From positions 8,532,191-8,596,190 of the forward strand of contig JACAXG010000013.1 in assembly GCA_018881555.1 (NCBI GenBank): 64,000 nucleotides of DNA, in the 5' to 3' direction. How positions within the stretch are numbered: the stretch's first letter is position 1; each line of letters opens with the position of its first letter. The translations under genes were made by a program, and so were the position numbers. The notes beneath the pieces are model-generated. The model was not told the DNA's origin, ran no database searches, and worked only from the letters and a program-made list of their open reading frames with translations. This document shows, piece by piece, positions 45,401 to 58,243 of the stretch. The stretch comes from Amblyornis subalaris (lineage: Eukaryota > Chordata > Aves > Passeriformes > Ptilonorhynchidae).

Positions 45401-47844
45401 GAAAAACAAATATCCTTAGTGGGAGAACTGTAATATTTGAAATTCCTTTTTTATTCTTTTCTGAATACTTAAGAAAGAATGTTTTGGTACATCACTCACA
45501 GTAACCATGNGAAGGATGACTTAGGACCACTCTTAGACAGGAATACAAGCTGGTTTAAATGCAGCAACTATGGTTTCCTATTCTAAAATATGACCAGCTT
45601 ATATTTATTCTGGGATGAAAAGTGAGAAAGGAAGAAATGCATCTATAAAATACTCGGCNTGGTAGAGAGAGCAGTTTTGGAAAGAGTAATGATGGGAATG
45701 ACTTACAAGTCTGTGCAGAAGGGTTTAAATAAGNGAAGAAGGNGGTGGCAGGACTGTGCAGAGCATCTTGCTCCTGTGAAAATGGTTGTCACTTATTATT
45801 TTCTTAATTTTTAAAACAAATNTTTTCCTGTCATACTTTGATCTTGTATTAGTGAGGTGACTACGGTCCTGAGGAATTTAAAAGTTGACTGTAAACTTTG
45901 GTTTCAAAGCTANAGATATACACACACAGGCACACACCCATATAAACATCACTTTTCCAACAGCCGAACATGTACACAGAGGGAATTTCAGTAGCTTCAT
46001 AAAAATGCTGGTAGAAATTATTCTAAGTAAGCAAAAATATAGTTTTTCTTCCGAAAAGGCATGCCGCTGTCTAGGCAGATATTTCTTTTGTTTAAAATCA
46101 GACAAAAAATACAGATTGTAAATCCTTAGACTATTTGAAGCCCTGTCTTGTGACAGCTGATCTGTGAGCAGGGAAGGGAGCTGCTTGTTTGTCCTTTGAC
46201 TCAAGGGCTTTCTGTTGCAAGTGATGAAGGCTTAAATGTGACTGAGGATGAGATTTTGTCCAAAGTAGGTCAGGGGAAGAAAATCTTTACTGTTTGCCCA
46301 CAGCTCATCTCATCTCTNGAACAGGAGAGACCACTGAGAACCACCAGCTTGTGGCCCAACAAACACAATTATTGTGCACTGTGTCTTCATTTGGATGCCA
46401 CGCTCAGTTAATAACCAGATCTCCACCATACTTCTTTATTGCTTAGGCTGAAGGAGAAAGTAATTAAACTTAATAGGTATTGCCCTTGCTTTGAGGCCAC
46501 TATACATTTAAAGCTGCCAGCAAAAGTAATTAATACTAATAGAAGTCANGAGTCCTAAACAAAAACATTTGTATGCCAAGTAATCTACAACATGTACTTT
46601 TGGGAATAAATTATTTTTATTCTTATGCATCCTTGTGANCACAAACTTGCTGCTTCCTGGGGTTCATTCTTTCTTTCTCCAATTTTTAGTGAATTTTCTT
46701 TTTTGTGTGTGTGTGTTTCTGAATGTCACTTCTCCCTCAGGGTTTCTTCATAAAACCTGTAAGTTCACCATAAATTTTAGAAAAAAAAATATTAACAACT
46801 TTTAATTGGAAGGCAAGCAGGAATTTAAGATACATATTTTGTATTGCAAGTTCTAATAATGCTGGGCAAGCATTGGGCATAGCTAATTGACCATATGGCT
46901 CTTTGATATCCATGGGGGGGAGATTTGTATTATCATTAGAAAAATTANGATGTCAACATCTTAGTGCAGCTCAGCAAAGACGTGGGTACAGCCAGCTGAA
47001 CTCCTCAAGAAAGCTCTCAGTACATGTTCAGATGTGGCTATATGATCTTTGACTCATGATAGACAAGGTTTTGCTTAGAATTAGTGTCATGTTTTCCCAT
47101 CATAAATCATTTTCTACTTACCTGCCAGCCAGACTTGGCTTGGTTGGCTGCTGCATGGGAACAGATCAATTTCTGCATAGAAGGAAGACGGAAATNGCTT
47201 CTAATTGTTTTCTGGGGGAGCCATTAGATCATCCAAGGGAAACCTTGGTGTATTTCCATGAATAATCCGTTTCAATACTTTAATGACCGAATTATTTCAG
47301 TTCTTGAAAAAATGAACAAGTAACTTCAACTCTTGCCAAGTTCCCAAGGACAAAAAGCCAAGTACCACACATATTATCTGAACTGTCAGAATGATGCCAA
47401 AATACCAGTCTGCTGGGTGCAGAGCTCCCTGCAGAGCTTTGCTTGCTTGTGCTAAGCAGAAGAGAACCAGCACACCATGAGTTGTGCAGTCAGAGGAGAG
47501 GAAAATTCTTCTCTGCAGNTCTGAAGCTTAACAACTCCAAGTGGCAAAAAGTGAAACACCTGCCTTGGGTTACAAACTTTGATCAGTGCCAGGGAGCTGT
47601 AGATTTTCTTTAGAGGTTGAGTTTGTCCGACTTCCAACACTAAATTGCCATTATACCTTTTCCTTAACGTCAAATGTTCCCTAATACCAAACATCCCTGT
47701 GTGTGTTTGCTACTGCTGTGCGCTGCCCTTAGGCCAACTCAATGAGCTCAGCTCAAACTTTACACATAAATAAAGGTGTGCTTTATTTTTCCGTCACCGG
47801 GTCCTTCTGAGTCCTTCTTCTAGGCTCTGGGTCCTTCTTGTAGT
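45401..47844. other. Non-coding interval with small (TG)6 run
   Basis: A (TG)6 run lies at 46704-46715. The region 46440-46640 is AT-rich and non-repetitive. No repeat family was identified, and open frames at 45.9-46.4 kb have no domain. Confidence 0.5.
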
Positions 47845-47982
47845 CTCTTCCCAAGACCAGGATGAAGGGCACTTGGAGCAACCCAGTCTAGAGGAAGGTG
47901 TCCATGCCCATGGCAGGGTGTTGGAACAAGATGAGCTGTAAGGTCCCTTCCAACTCAAACCACTCTGGGATTCAATGACCTA
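47845..47982 (+). repeat. CR1 LINE 3' fragment
   Basis: A short CR1 tail is recognised by 'cttggagcaacccagtctag', 'aggaaggtgtccatgccca', 'ggcagggtgttggaacaaga', 'aaggtcccttccaactcaaa' and a closing 'ggattcaatgacc'. The preceding 'ccaggatgaagggca' is a diverged 'ccaggttggatgggg'. Confidence 0.9.
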
Positions 47983-48862
47983 TGAGTATTTCCATGTCCT
48001 TGCTGAAGCATGAACCCAGAAGCCAAACACATTTCACAGCAGTTTTGCTAATGTTGCTTTAGGAGGCAATATTACCAGTGTGTGATGCTTCCTGCCCGTT
48101 CAGANTTTCGGGGAACTGGGTAAGAGCAGTCAGCCCCTACTGGAAAAAAACTTAGTGACAAATGCCCTTAATGTTGTTTTAGGAAATATGTTCTCTTTGT
48201 ACAGATATTGACCAAAAGGCCATTAAAAATTACTAGGCATCAAGAAGGTTACTGAAGGAAAACAAAGATCTATTGATTTCTTGCTTTACAAATATGCTAT
48301 TTATCCTATTTAGCACTTGCAGTTTTGCTGCAATATCTCTTGTAAGGACAATTATTAAACTTGTAAAANTAGTTATGTGGCCAGGAAAATCCTATGGAGA
48401 TGTGTACGAGGAGAGGGAAGGGAGGGAGGGAGCGGTCCTGCGGCTGCAGAGGAGTGTCTCTTCTGTCTGGCTGTGTGGAAATGATTTATCTCTGGTGGTG
48501 NTGCTGGGCTCCATAGTCTCCCTTTGATGTCTGAGTGCCAGATTCAGAGCTATTACTGTGAAAGCCCCTGCTCAAAGGTGTGCAACTCAGTGTTCTCATT
48601 TACCGTGCTCTTGTAAGTGGGTGTGTGTGCACACATACGNGTGCCCTCACTCTTTATGGAAACAACGAACATGACTTTGAAGAAGACACTTCCAAGCAGG
48701 ACAAGATGTCACCCTTGTTTTGTTCCTCTCATTTAAGAGCATCACAGTGGAGCCTGTTCTTGTTTTTGTCTTCCATGTCTTTTCTCCTCTATAGCNTAAC
48801 AATAAAGCTCAGTTTAGTATTGTCTTTGCAGTAAACTTCATTTTCTTTCTCTGTTTCTCTCC
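47983..48862. other. Non-coding interval, no gene recognised
   Basis: A purine-rich tract (gaggagagggaagggaggga) lies near 48408-48432. The remainder is unique-looking. Confidence 0.5.
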
Positions 48863-48883
48863 TTCTTTCTTTCTTTCTTTCTT
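48863..48883 (+). repeat. (TTTC)5 microsatellite
   Basis: Five TTTC units occur within a longer T/C-rich stretch starting near 48838. Confidence 0.95.
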
Positions 48884-49725
48884 GATGATCTCCTATACCA
48901 TTAGTTTTGCCTTTTGAACACTGAAATAGACACGATAAAGATTTGATATGACTTCTTGTTTCTCATTTTTGTTTGTACCGAGCAAGCAGATGGAATCATA
49001 ACACCCTCTCTAACATCACAGTTCAATGAAATATGTAAAGGAAACTCCCAGAGGCTGCTCTAAGCACAGTCCCATGGAAATCTCTCCAGATCTATTTCCA
49101 GAGATTTCAGAGCAGTGGAGATGGAAAGAATCATGAGCTACTGGCTGCCAGGCCACTGGGATATACATTAGCCTAAAGCCTACGGAAGGTCTTGGACATG
49201 ATTTTGATTTGTTCAGGAGATAAAAGTTCCCAAGAGACAGCAACTGGAACAGGAAGCTCGTTCTGCTGANAGGGTCCCACTGGCTCTGCCATCTGCCCCT
49301 GTGCCTGCTAACCCCCTCCTCAGCTCAGGAACAATCTGCCTCTCCACTGCTCTCTTACAATTTGTTTTCTCCTTAGGTGACCAATATCTCTCAAACTCCT
49401 TCATCATGTAGTCTAAGCTTTTCATTTTTAAAGACTTGTCTCTTTATTAAGTTGCTAATTAGATTTAATAATTCAGACCTTTGTTCTGTCTCTGCTCCTG
49501 ATGTCTGACAGGTTGTTTCATTGCCTCTTCTCCACTTTCATACTCTTCTGGGGTCTTCATCTCTCTGCCCTCCCTCCTTGACTTTTCCTCATAGCTTGAA
49601 AAATTTGACCCTGCTTTTAATATCTCTGCTGGCATTTCACTTAATGATCCTATTACACATTCTTGAAGCCCTTTTCACTCAAGATTCTCAGGGCTCTACC
49701 AGTATCAATTAATTTCCAAACACCT
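48884..49725. other. Non-coding interval, no gene recognised
   Basis: Unique-looking. Minus-strand frames at 49.0-49.4 kb have no recognisable domain. Confidence 0.45.
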
Positions 49726-49845
49726 TCATTTTATCGTGCGGATTTTACACATGGGTAAACTGGGGCATGGAAAAGTCAGACAGTGCTCGGCATCACAGCC
49801 AGAAGTAGCACAGCTTGAAAAGGGGTGCGAACTTCAGAGCTGCTG
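49726..49845 (+). repeat. Ancient MIR-type SINE fragment
   Basis: Segments run in MIR order: 'cattttatcgtgcggatttt', 'acacatgggtaaactggggc', 'atggaaaagtcagacag', 'tgctcggcatcacagccag', 'aagtagcacagcttgaa'. They parallel 'cattttacagatgaggaaactgaggcac', 'agagaagttaagtgacttgcc', 'aaggtcacacagccag' and 'taagtagcagagc'. This is the clearest MIR-like relic in the window. Confidence 0.6.
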
Positions 49846-50536
49846 AGCATCTCTGACTGCTTTAGGCTTCATTTGCAGGTCGAGGTGGTAAAATTCAAGC
49901 CAGGGTAGGTTTAATACTGATGCACTCATCCATTTCCTATGTGTTGATTGGAAGGAANGATCTCTGTTGGTCTGTGCATTTATAAAATGCATAGCTGAGG
50001 TTAGCACGCTATNAAACTAAGCTCAAGGATGAGCTAAAGAGTGCAGGGTAATATTTAAGCCCCTCAGATGAATATCAGTGTCCCAAGCATCCAATGACAC
50101 AAACATTTAAACATCAGGAAAGCCACTCTTATCATATCATTTTGGTCTCTTGTGCTTTATCTTTTTCAAACACATTCATCACNAGCACATTTATCATGAC
50201 AGAGCTGAAATTTGCCACCTCAGTACCAAATCCCTTAATGGCTTTTTCATGTGACCAGCACTGCAGAGGTCTTGTTTTGATGTACAACAAGAAGGACATA
50301 TAAACATGAATGCCTTGATTCTGACTCTTACTTATTCTTCTAAATTGAATTAATGAGTTTTCATGTCAATACAAATTAGATAAATAGCTGGAAGAACTTG
50401 TTAGCCTGTTTCTGGTGGTTTGGATATTTTAGTTTACTAGACTTGATTAGGCATTTGTTGACAAAGGCAAGGGAGACAAAAAATCTATCACAATTATGCA
50501 CATTTTGCTGCAAGGCTTGAAAGGGCAATTTGGAAA
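49846..50536. other. Non-coding interval, no gene recognised
   Basis: Unique-looking and AT-rich. No repeat family or gene was recognised. Confidence 0.5.
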
Positions 50537-50693
50537 TCAGATGATAAAGTAGTTAAGCAGATATATTAAAAAATGGCAAGCAAACAAAATTCCTGCATTT
50601 AAATTGTCAGGCAAGTGTTTATGCACTTTCTCTATGTATGTCATCAAATTAAACAGCGAAAAATCTTCATCTCCTAAAATGTCCAGCTGANAC
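50537..50693 (-). other. Exon-like open segment, unidentified
   Basis: On the minus strand an acceptor-like 'catgttatctccag' (ending at 50694) is followed by an open stretch with protein-like residues LDILGDEDFSLFNLMTYIEK and then VHKHLPDNLN. No matching GT donor was found at its end, and the frame is also open upstream of the acceptor (144 codons in all, to 50971). I recognise no family. Chance is the default explanation. Confidence 0.18.
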
Positions 50694-50797
50694 CTGGAGA
50701 TAACATGAGGAATTCTCCTCCAGTCTGTGCTGGGCCATGCGTGATGGAATATTGTGTGTTGGTAANGGGAAGAGGCTTGAATGGAATTCCGAGCTAT

Positions 50798-50813
50798 TCC
50801 CTCCCTCCCTCCC
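50798..50813 (+). repeat. (TCCC)4 microsatellite
   Basis: Four perfect TCCC units are present. Confidence 0.9.
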
Positions 50814-52740
50814 TGCTTGAAGGCAATGACAAAGCTCGTGGTGGTGAATTGTAGCAGGTCAGGGACACTAAGAAGACCCACACTGGAGTGATGTTGCAGA
50901 GCAAGAGGCGAGCAGGGAACAGGCACACAGTTGGTGATTCTGGATGCAGTGGAGAAAGAAAAAACAGCCACAGTTTTTCCTTCTCAGTTAAAAGTAGAAA
51001 AATATGGCCAGCCAACTCCATTCTCACCCTTTGAGATAACCACTTATTTGCAAATGGTCAGCAATTGCCTATTAAAAACTAATATGCAGCAAATCTCGCC
51101 CCAGTGTGGCACTCGGATAACGAGCTCGTTCACCAGAGGTTTTGTGTTGTGGTCAGGGAAAACGCTCCTCAATTAGGACTTTTCTGCAGGAGGAGAAGGA
51201 AGTTCATGAAAATTAATTTGTCTCTCTGATCNTTACCTTTGCTGACCATTTATAGTGCACGACACTCTCCTACTGATGGCAGGTTTTTCTCGTGAAAAAC
51301 CACTTTCTCCAGCTCCTTCTGTGGAACTTCTCCCTGTGTTTCAAAGCTTGTTTTCAAGGTCTAACAAGGAGGGTGGCAGGATCTGAGCCAAATCCTCTGC
51401 TTGGAATCACTCAATGGAAAAGACATGTGCCCATTCATGCATATTTGATACATCACTTCTAAAAATAAAAGAACTTTTTTTAATCAAAGAACAACGGATT
51501 TTCCATTTTAAGTCAGAAATAAATCAGATGGCTCTGCTATGCTGAGCTGTTGCCATACACCTTTGTCTGCAGGGTTCAATTCCTAAGCAATACCTATAGA
51601 AAAGAAGGGTAAATCTTGATTTTCAGCTTGTAGTGGGGATTTCTTCGGGTTTTTCTAAGGATGTTGGGGGTAGCCTGAAGGGAATGAGGGGTTTTGCAAG
51701 TCCTATAAAATAAAGTTGAAGGACACAGCAGAGCCTTGGAAAACAAATATAAAATTTCTGTAATAAACATAAAATTTCACCTTTTTCAGGAGCGGAGTGA
51801 GGGCCTTCCCTANAAGAGCAGGTTTTCCTCCCCAGGCTGCTCTGAGTCTTTGTCNCTGGGAGCTTTAGGCAGTGACAGGGGCTCCTCTGTGCTGTTCCAG
51901 GCAGATGCCTTCATGTCTGCAGGTCGTCGTGCTGCCCCACCACAGCTCGCTGCCGAGCTACAGGAGACACANTAATTAAAAGAATTTATCTCCTCTTCCC
52001 AGGATCCTGCCTACCACAGCAGAAAAACATTCCTAATAAAATAATCTAAATGAAATGGGAAGGAAAAGGAAAGCTGTGTGTGCTCAGTGTTACTCCGCAG
52101 TGATTGCCATTTTTCTGGGTGAAAGTGAGCTTTGCTAGTGTGAACATCAGAAGCTCAGGCTGAAACTCTGGATTAAAGTGAATTCATAAAGCAACCTGAA
52201 TTAGGGGCTGGCTCTGGCATTTCCACTGTGTAGGACACTGTGTCACTTTGTTTTTACTTTCTCTGCATGGATGTGTGCCCTTTTATTTTTCTTGTAATTG
52301 TTGGGAGAGGCTTTCTCTCTATTTTCCNTCAATTCATAGGGATCTTGTAATCTATCTCAGGCCCCATAAAGGCACTTTTTCATGCTTGCCAGCCCTACAA
52401 TGATGGTTTCTGTTATGCAGGAGCTACTTCCTATCTGCTGCCGTATTCTACTCTTTGTGGAAGGATTGATGCTGTTCATTTTTCTGCCACACACCACTGT
52501 AAGGAGAAGCGATGGAAGGGGTTTCTTCCTGAGACAAAGCTCCTGATTNCTTAATAGGAGAGCAATAAATACAATGTCTTCCATGCATTAAGAGAAAGGG
52601 AAGAGAGAGCTGGAGCAGCATCCTTTTCCTCCATCTGTTAGTGTGTCTTCTAGTCCTAAATTCCCTTCACCTGCACACAGGACTGTGCTGTGCCTTTGTG
52701 TGCACAAACAATAAATGCAGATAATTCTGTTAACTTTACC
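50814..52740. other. Non-coding interval, no gene recognised
   Basis: Unique-looking sequence. No CR1 or other family was identified. Confidence 0.5.
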
Positions 52741-52790
52741 TTNTTTTCTTTTTTTCTTTTTTTTTTCTTTTGCGTTTTTTTCTTTTTTAG
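52741..52790. repeat. T/C low-complexity tract
   Basis: About 50 bases are almost purely T with scattered C, broken only by one N and 'tgcg'. Confidence 0.85.
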
Positions 52791-55700
52791 GCATTTGGCA
52801 TACTTTGTCTGAAATCTTAGTTAAGCCTCTGTTCTTGGTTATTCCATTGTAGTTTTGTATAGACTAAAGAAAAAAAATCAGTTTATAGTGGCTTGCTGGA
52901 GCAGCACTGTTGGAATGACTGGTGTGCAGTTTAGAAGGTTGCTAGAAAGGGCTGTAAATTATGTCATGTGTGGGTCATCAATTATATAGATAAAACTGTG
53001 AAGGAGAGTGGTTTGTCAGAAAAGATAAGAAAAGAGGGACTGAACCTAGATATATATTCTGTGCTGATAATCTGGTCGTTTTTAGAAGTGAGAGAAGTCA
53101 CTTGTAGAAGCCACTTAATAAATTTAATGACTATTGGAAGGGACAGGATAAAAAAAGAGCAAGGATAAAATGTTAAGTGTGCTTGCAATTGCAAAATCAG
53201 TGCCACTTTTCTGTAAGTTTGCTAATGACTGTAGATGTTGCCTGGAAATAAAGCAGAGGTTGAAGAGGATGTGCTTCCTCTCTGACACAAGGGGAAGGGG
53301 TCCTGTTTCAGGGATTTTAGCAGGGGTTGGGGTGTCACTCAAGAGTTCCCAGGCTTGTCAGGTGTTGTCTCAAGTGATTAGACTGAAGATGTGACAAGAT
53401 CAAGCACTTTCCTCCTCCAGGGTTATTTGTGCTTCCAGATATGAAACAGCACAAGAAAAATTGGGACATTTTTGTCATTTCTCCTGTGTTCCAAACGGAA
53501 GTAGGAAGGAAGAAGTGATGATCAATTTGCACACCCAAAAAAGTACACGGAAACCTTTTTAGGTATTGAAGGGAGCTTGGGCTACATTTATTGACGTTTC
53601 TCCTCCTCCCTTACACAGATGTTCATTTTACCCTGATCCCCTTCGCAGAGCCCTCAATCCTCAAATGCAACTGAAAACANAGGGAGAAAAATCCCTTCTT
53701 CTACCTGTTGTGCCACTGGCATTTTTCTAGAGCAGGAGACAGAANGACTTCCCGTGTGTCAACGATGGAAAGTTCTCTGAGCTGTATTAGAGAAGGGCCC
53801 TGGGCAGGGAAGGGGTGAAAAATTTATATAAAACCTACTTTTACTAATACCTTTGAAAGTGATTCTTTAAGTGACCTAAACCACTCATTCATGATGCAGG
53901 GATTTGTTGGGGTTTTTTTGTTGCTTTATGGCTTTTGATGAGGGGAAGGTTCTTCAGGAAAAGATCAAAAGGGACATTCCCTCCAAGAAAAAGGGGAGAC
54001 TGGGAGGAGGAAANGGGGAAGGCTGAAATGTACAGTTGCGTTTTTGGTTTTAAAAGGTTACCTGTCTGGTCATTTAATGGTCCCATTTCTGCTGGCAATA
54101 AATTGTGATACTCAAAGCCCATGGATGGAATTGATGGGGTGTTTCATCAAGGCCCTTTNCCTTAGCATAAAACAACCTCCTTCCAAAACCAGCCTTAGTA
54201 ACAGATGTTATCACTGCACTTGTGGCTTTATTTGCCGAAAGATGGCAATATTCAAACATATAAAATGTTACAAAGAGTGAAAAATACAGGTTGCCACTGC
54301 ACTTTGACCACTGCCGCCTCTGCTCTGCCCTGGAGGGAGGACACTGTCATCATCCAGGNCTGAATTGCATCATTGTCACCAGGGTGCTCTCTGTGGCCAT
54401 CCAAGCTACAAAGCCTTGCCAGCTGCCAAGTCTAAGGGAAGAATTCCACGGCCAGTTTTTCATTAGCAGCAAATGTGTTTGAGAAAATTCACTTCTGCTA
54501 CAAATCTGCATGACTGGTGAAATTATATCAGGTTACATCCTCAGTCAATTTGGGATATTATTTGATTTTATAAATTGTATCAAGACAGTATTTTTTTTAA
54601 ATTAAACCCAAGCATTTCCCTTCTCTGTACCTTATTGCTGACAGAAGGCTCTCACACAGCAAAGTTTACCTTTCATTTGTTCCTGTGTAATAACCCATTA
54701 GGTCTGCTGAGAAATACCATGTTTCTTATGCAATGTCAACACCTACTTCCATTTACTCTTTCTCTTCAGAAAACACAGCATGAATCCCAGATGCTGCAGC
54801 ACGCTGGTGTCCTTGACCCATTGGAGTGCTAAGAGAAAGTAATTAAAGGGAACAAATTGATGACTTTTTAAAGCTGGTAAAATGTACAGCTTTTGGTTTT
54901 CTTTGTCTCTGTTGCAGTGGTGAAGTTTTCCAGGCAAAGGGAGGTTGAAGGATTGCCTGCTGGGTCACAGACTGTATTGGTACTTCCCAAAGGCCAGAAG
55001 TCTGANTAAGTTCAGGAATGCTTAGTTTTATATTTTAAATTTACCTTTTATAGTTTGAATCAAACAGACCTCAGAGATCTCCTCTGTTACTAAATAATTT
55101 TCTCTGTTGGGTGAGAAGATAGGCAAGGTTAAACAGAAAGATCCCATCTAACATTTTTATCTAGGATGTTTACCAACTGAATCTGCCAGCAATTTGTTTT
55201 CATCTTTAACTCCTATCTTCAGATAAAAATCCACAGTATTTTTTGTGGAATGTATCAAAGTCATGAGATGCATTTCAGATACTTGAATAATTCAGGCACT
55301 CATGCATGCCACAGCTCATATTTCCCTGATATAGTAACACAGACGTCATGCTCAGTCTTAAATTATTTATTCCCATGTGTTAATAAAACAATGATTCCAA
55401 AAGACTCTTTCAGTCTCCTTTAGTGAAATCTCCAGTCCTCTCCAAAGTTTTCACAGTAATCATCCGCCAACATCTGCAAATAAATCTAATGCAAACATAT
55501 GGTTTTGGGGGTTCTTCAAAAAGATGTTCTTGCTTGAAGGGTTTTCTAACCAGTAAGACTGACGACTGGTACAAGATAACTTCCAAAAGTAGCAAAACAA
55601 ATTATTTCACCTTGAATTAATGTTTCTGGTAGATAATTTAGTATCTTCCTTTATTTTTTTGTTAAAAAAAGAAATAGAATAGGGGCTCAATAGCAACCTG

Positions 55701-55849
55701 CTCTTTTGAACTTGGAAATTGCTGCAGTATATATTCACTGATGGAGATCTGGGGGATCTTCTTAGATCCAAAAAAATGCATTAAATCCTCTGAAGTCCTT
55801 CCCATCAAAAGGGTTACTCAAAACAACTAGAAAAGCTCTAATAAGTGTG
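52791..55849. other. Non-coding interval, no gene recognised
   Basis: Unique-looking, with no repeat family recognised. Short frames near 53.1-53.5 and 54.0-54.9 kb on both strands lack domains. Confidence 0.5.
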
Positions 55850-55865
55850 TTTTTTTTTTTTTTTT
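55850..55865. repeat. T16 homopolymer run
   Basis: Sixteen Ts are followed by 'aatgtgcttaattgg'. It may be a simple run or the tail of a minus-strand retrocopy; no AATAAA-like signal lies just before it on the minus strand. Confidence 0.85.
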
Positions 55866-57419
55866 AATGTGCTTAATTGGTTTTGTGCTTTCCAGATTTC
55901 TTTCTAACTAATGCCAGGGTCCTTTAGGCTGCTGTTGCTGACTCGATGGTGNTCAGCTGAATGGGCAGCTCGGAGTGCAGGGGCTTGGGTGAGCTGCTGC
56001 CAGGAGGCCAGCAGGGAGATGAGCAGTGGGAAGATATGAGCCCCCTCCATAACAGGGGAATTGCAAAGGTGGGAGGGCACAAGGGATCTCAGGGGCTCAT
56101 ACTGGAACTGAAGTCATTTGTAGAAGTTGTTAAATGAGGGAAAAGAGGGTTAGTTGTGACTTTGTTTTAGGTTGGAGTGGTTTGTTAGAGAACTACAATA
56201 TGCCATGCTGGGGAGCTTGGGAAGTGGAGCAGAGGGAGCAATTTCTGGAGGCAGAGGAGTTAAGGTGAGTCCTGGGGATTTTTATATAGTGAGAGGCTAC
56301 ATGAATCAAATAAGCCCTTAGAACTGCCAAATACCAGGTAACAAAATTCAGAGATGTGCAGTCAGAGATGGGGGGAACTGGGGACTGGGGGTACAGCTGG
56401 GAAGTTCCCTGCTTCACTGTGGGGCTATGAGTGGAGCAGATGATGCTGTGGGAACTCATCTCTGCCTTGCCATGCTGGGGGAAGGAGCAGTGTGGTCAGA
56501 ACTCCTTCATGAATGTATTTTCCATGTTCTTGTCCCATGAAAGGCTTCACCTGGCTCATGCAGCTCTGGGCAAAGACCTGCTGTTTGTTTGGGGTGAGGT
56601 GGGTTGAGGCTTTGGAGGTGGCTCATGGACAGTTGACTCTCTGAAGAACACTGCCTCTTGCATGTTAGAGATCTCTTACTGCAACCCCCTAACTCTGCAG
56701 AAACGTGGCACTTCTGACCCTGACCTCCTGTCACGTGTGCATTGAGAGGGTCTTGGAGCTTGGTGAGAACAAGTGATTTGCTAGGAAGGGTCATGGAATA
56801 AGGATGGACACTCTCAGTTACAAATATTTTGGGTANTGAATAAATATTACAGATTTTTCTATTACAAAACTACTTTAACTACAGCCGTGAAGGAGAGCAC
56901 TGTTATAGCACACCAATAGATATTCAACCTGACATAAACTGATCAAAGGGGGTTTAAGCTTTGGTGCATAAACTAAAGCAGTTGGTGTGTAAGCACTTGA
57001 ATAGGGCACTCTTATGTTCCTTACTAAGGTTAACTTAACAGGTATTTNAGGAGGGTGACCTGTGCAACTCTCTCCAAAGTGACTCCCTAAGCCAGGAAAT
57101 TTGGAGCAGACCCCAGGAGTCTTCTCCACTTGGCCCGAGCAATGTCATTTCCACCCTGCTCAGGACTTGTTCTAAATTAAGTGTAAGAAATTTTATATTT
57201 ATATTGTACCATTTATGTTTTTAATATGATTTAAAAGCTGAAATGTTATTTCCGCTGAAGACTGGGGTTGAAAAGTCCCTTGAGCACTGAAGCAGTTAAC
57301 TTTCAACAAAATTTATGTCCTGAAGAAGTAGCAAATTGCGTCAATTTAATTCCCAGGTCACTGGATTTCTCCTGGTTCAACCAAAGTAGCACAGAGTGTG
57401 TTTTTAGAATTTTCTCTAG
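55866..57419. other. Non-coding interval, no gene recognised
   Basis: Unique-looking. Minus-strand frames at 56.2-57.1 kb (84-95 codons) have no domain I recognise. Confidence 0.45.
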
Positions 57420-57625
57420 TTCATTTGTTCATTAGTTTATTTTGGATTTGAGCCCACAAAAATCCCTGTGGAATGTGAACTTGGATTGCATNGCTCTTTA
57501 TATTAAAATTCTGCTCTTTTTAGGACAGGTAAAATGAAGCTGTTAATCACGTACCTTAGGACACATCAGNAAATGTAATATTTAATATGCACATCTTCCT
57601 ATGCAATTACATTGAAAATTATGTG
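57420..57625. other. AT-rich block, candidate conserved non-coding element
   Basis: This is non-repetitive AT-rich sequence with 'ttcattagtttattttgg', 'gctgttaatcacgtacc' and 'tgcaattacattgaaaatta'. Called on texture only. Confidence 0.18.
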
Positions 57626-57939
57626 TACTTAAAGACCCTCATAAAACTGGTGGAGGAGAGAGTTGCTTTATGCCAGTAGGACATGGTAGGACATAAATAC
57701 TTTGAAGTGAAATCCCGAACAGACTACAGATGTAGTGCAATGGGCTTATTTCCCTGGAGGACCAGTGGCCATTAACCCAAATTGCAGAGTTTGTTCTGTA
57801 CTCCCCAGAGCTGTTGTATTAATGCACCTTTTGGGTTACCCGCTCAGGTACTCCTGGTGCTGGCTGGGAGGTGCAGAACTTGTCCTTCAGCTGCTTAATG
57901 CTGTTTAAACAGTTGCTTCAGGCACAGCACATTAAAGAA
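57626..57939. other. Non-coding interval, no gene recognised
   Basis: Nothing was recognised in this short stretch before the next CR1 copy. Confidence 0.45.
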
Positions 57940-58208
57940 GTGCTCATCTAGGACAAGAGGTAATGGCTTCACACTGACANAGGGCAGGTTCAGACTGGGT
58001 ATTAGGAAGAAATCTGTACTGTGAGGGGGCCCTGGCGCAGGTTGCCCAGAGAAGCTGTGGATGCCCCATCCCTGGAAGTTTTCAAGGCCAGGTTGGATGG
58101 GGCTTGGAGCAACCTGGACTAGTGGAAGGTGTCCCTGTCCAAAGCAGGGGCTTGGAACGAGATGGTCTTTGCGGTCCTTTTCAAACCAAACTGTCCTGTG
58201 ATTCAATC
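57940..58208 (+). repeat. CR1 LINE 3' fragment
   Basis: A well preserved tail: 'aggacaagaggtaatggctt', 'ggtattaggaagaaatctgt', 'caggttgcccagagaagctg', 'ggccaggttggatggggctt', 'agcaacctggactagtgg', 'aaggtgtccctgtcc' and 'ctgtgattcaatc'. Part of the usual 'gggtggtgaggc' section is shortened to 'gggggccc'. It is 5' truncated. Confidence 0.95.
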
Positions 58209-58221
58209 TATAAAGCACCAT

Positions 58222-58243
58222 CACACATACACACACATATACA
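58222..58243 (+). repeat. CA-rich short microsatellite
   Basis: An imperfect (CA)n/(TA) run directly follows the CR1 tail, a common place for microsatellite growth. Confidence 0.7.
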
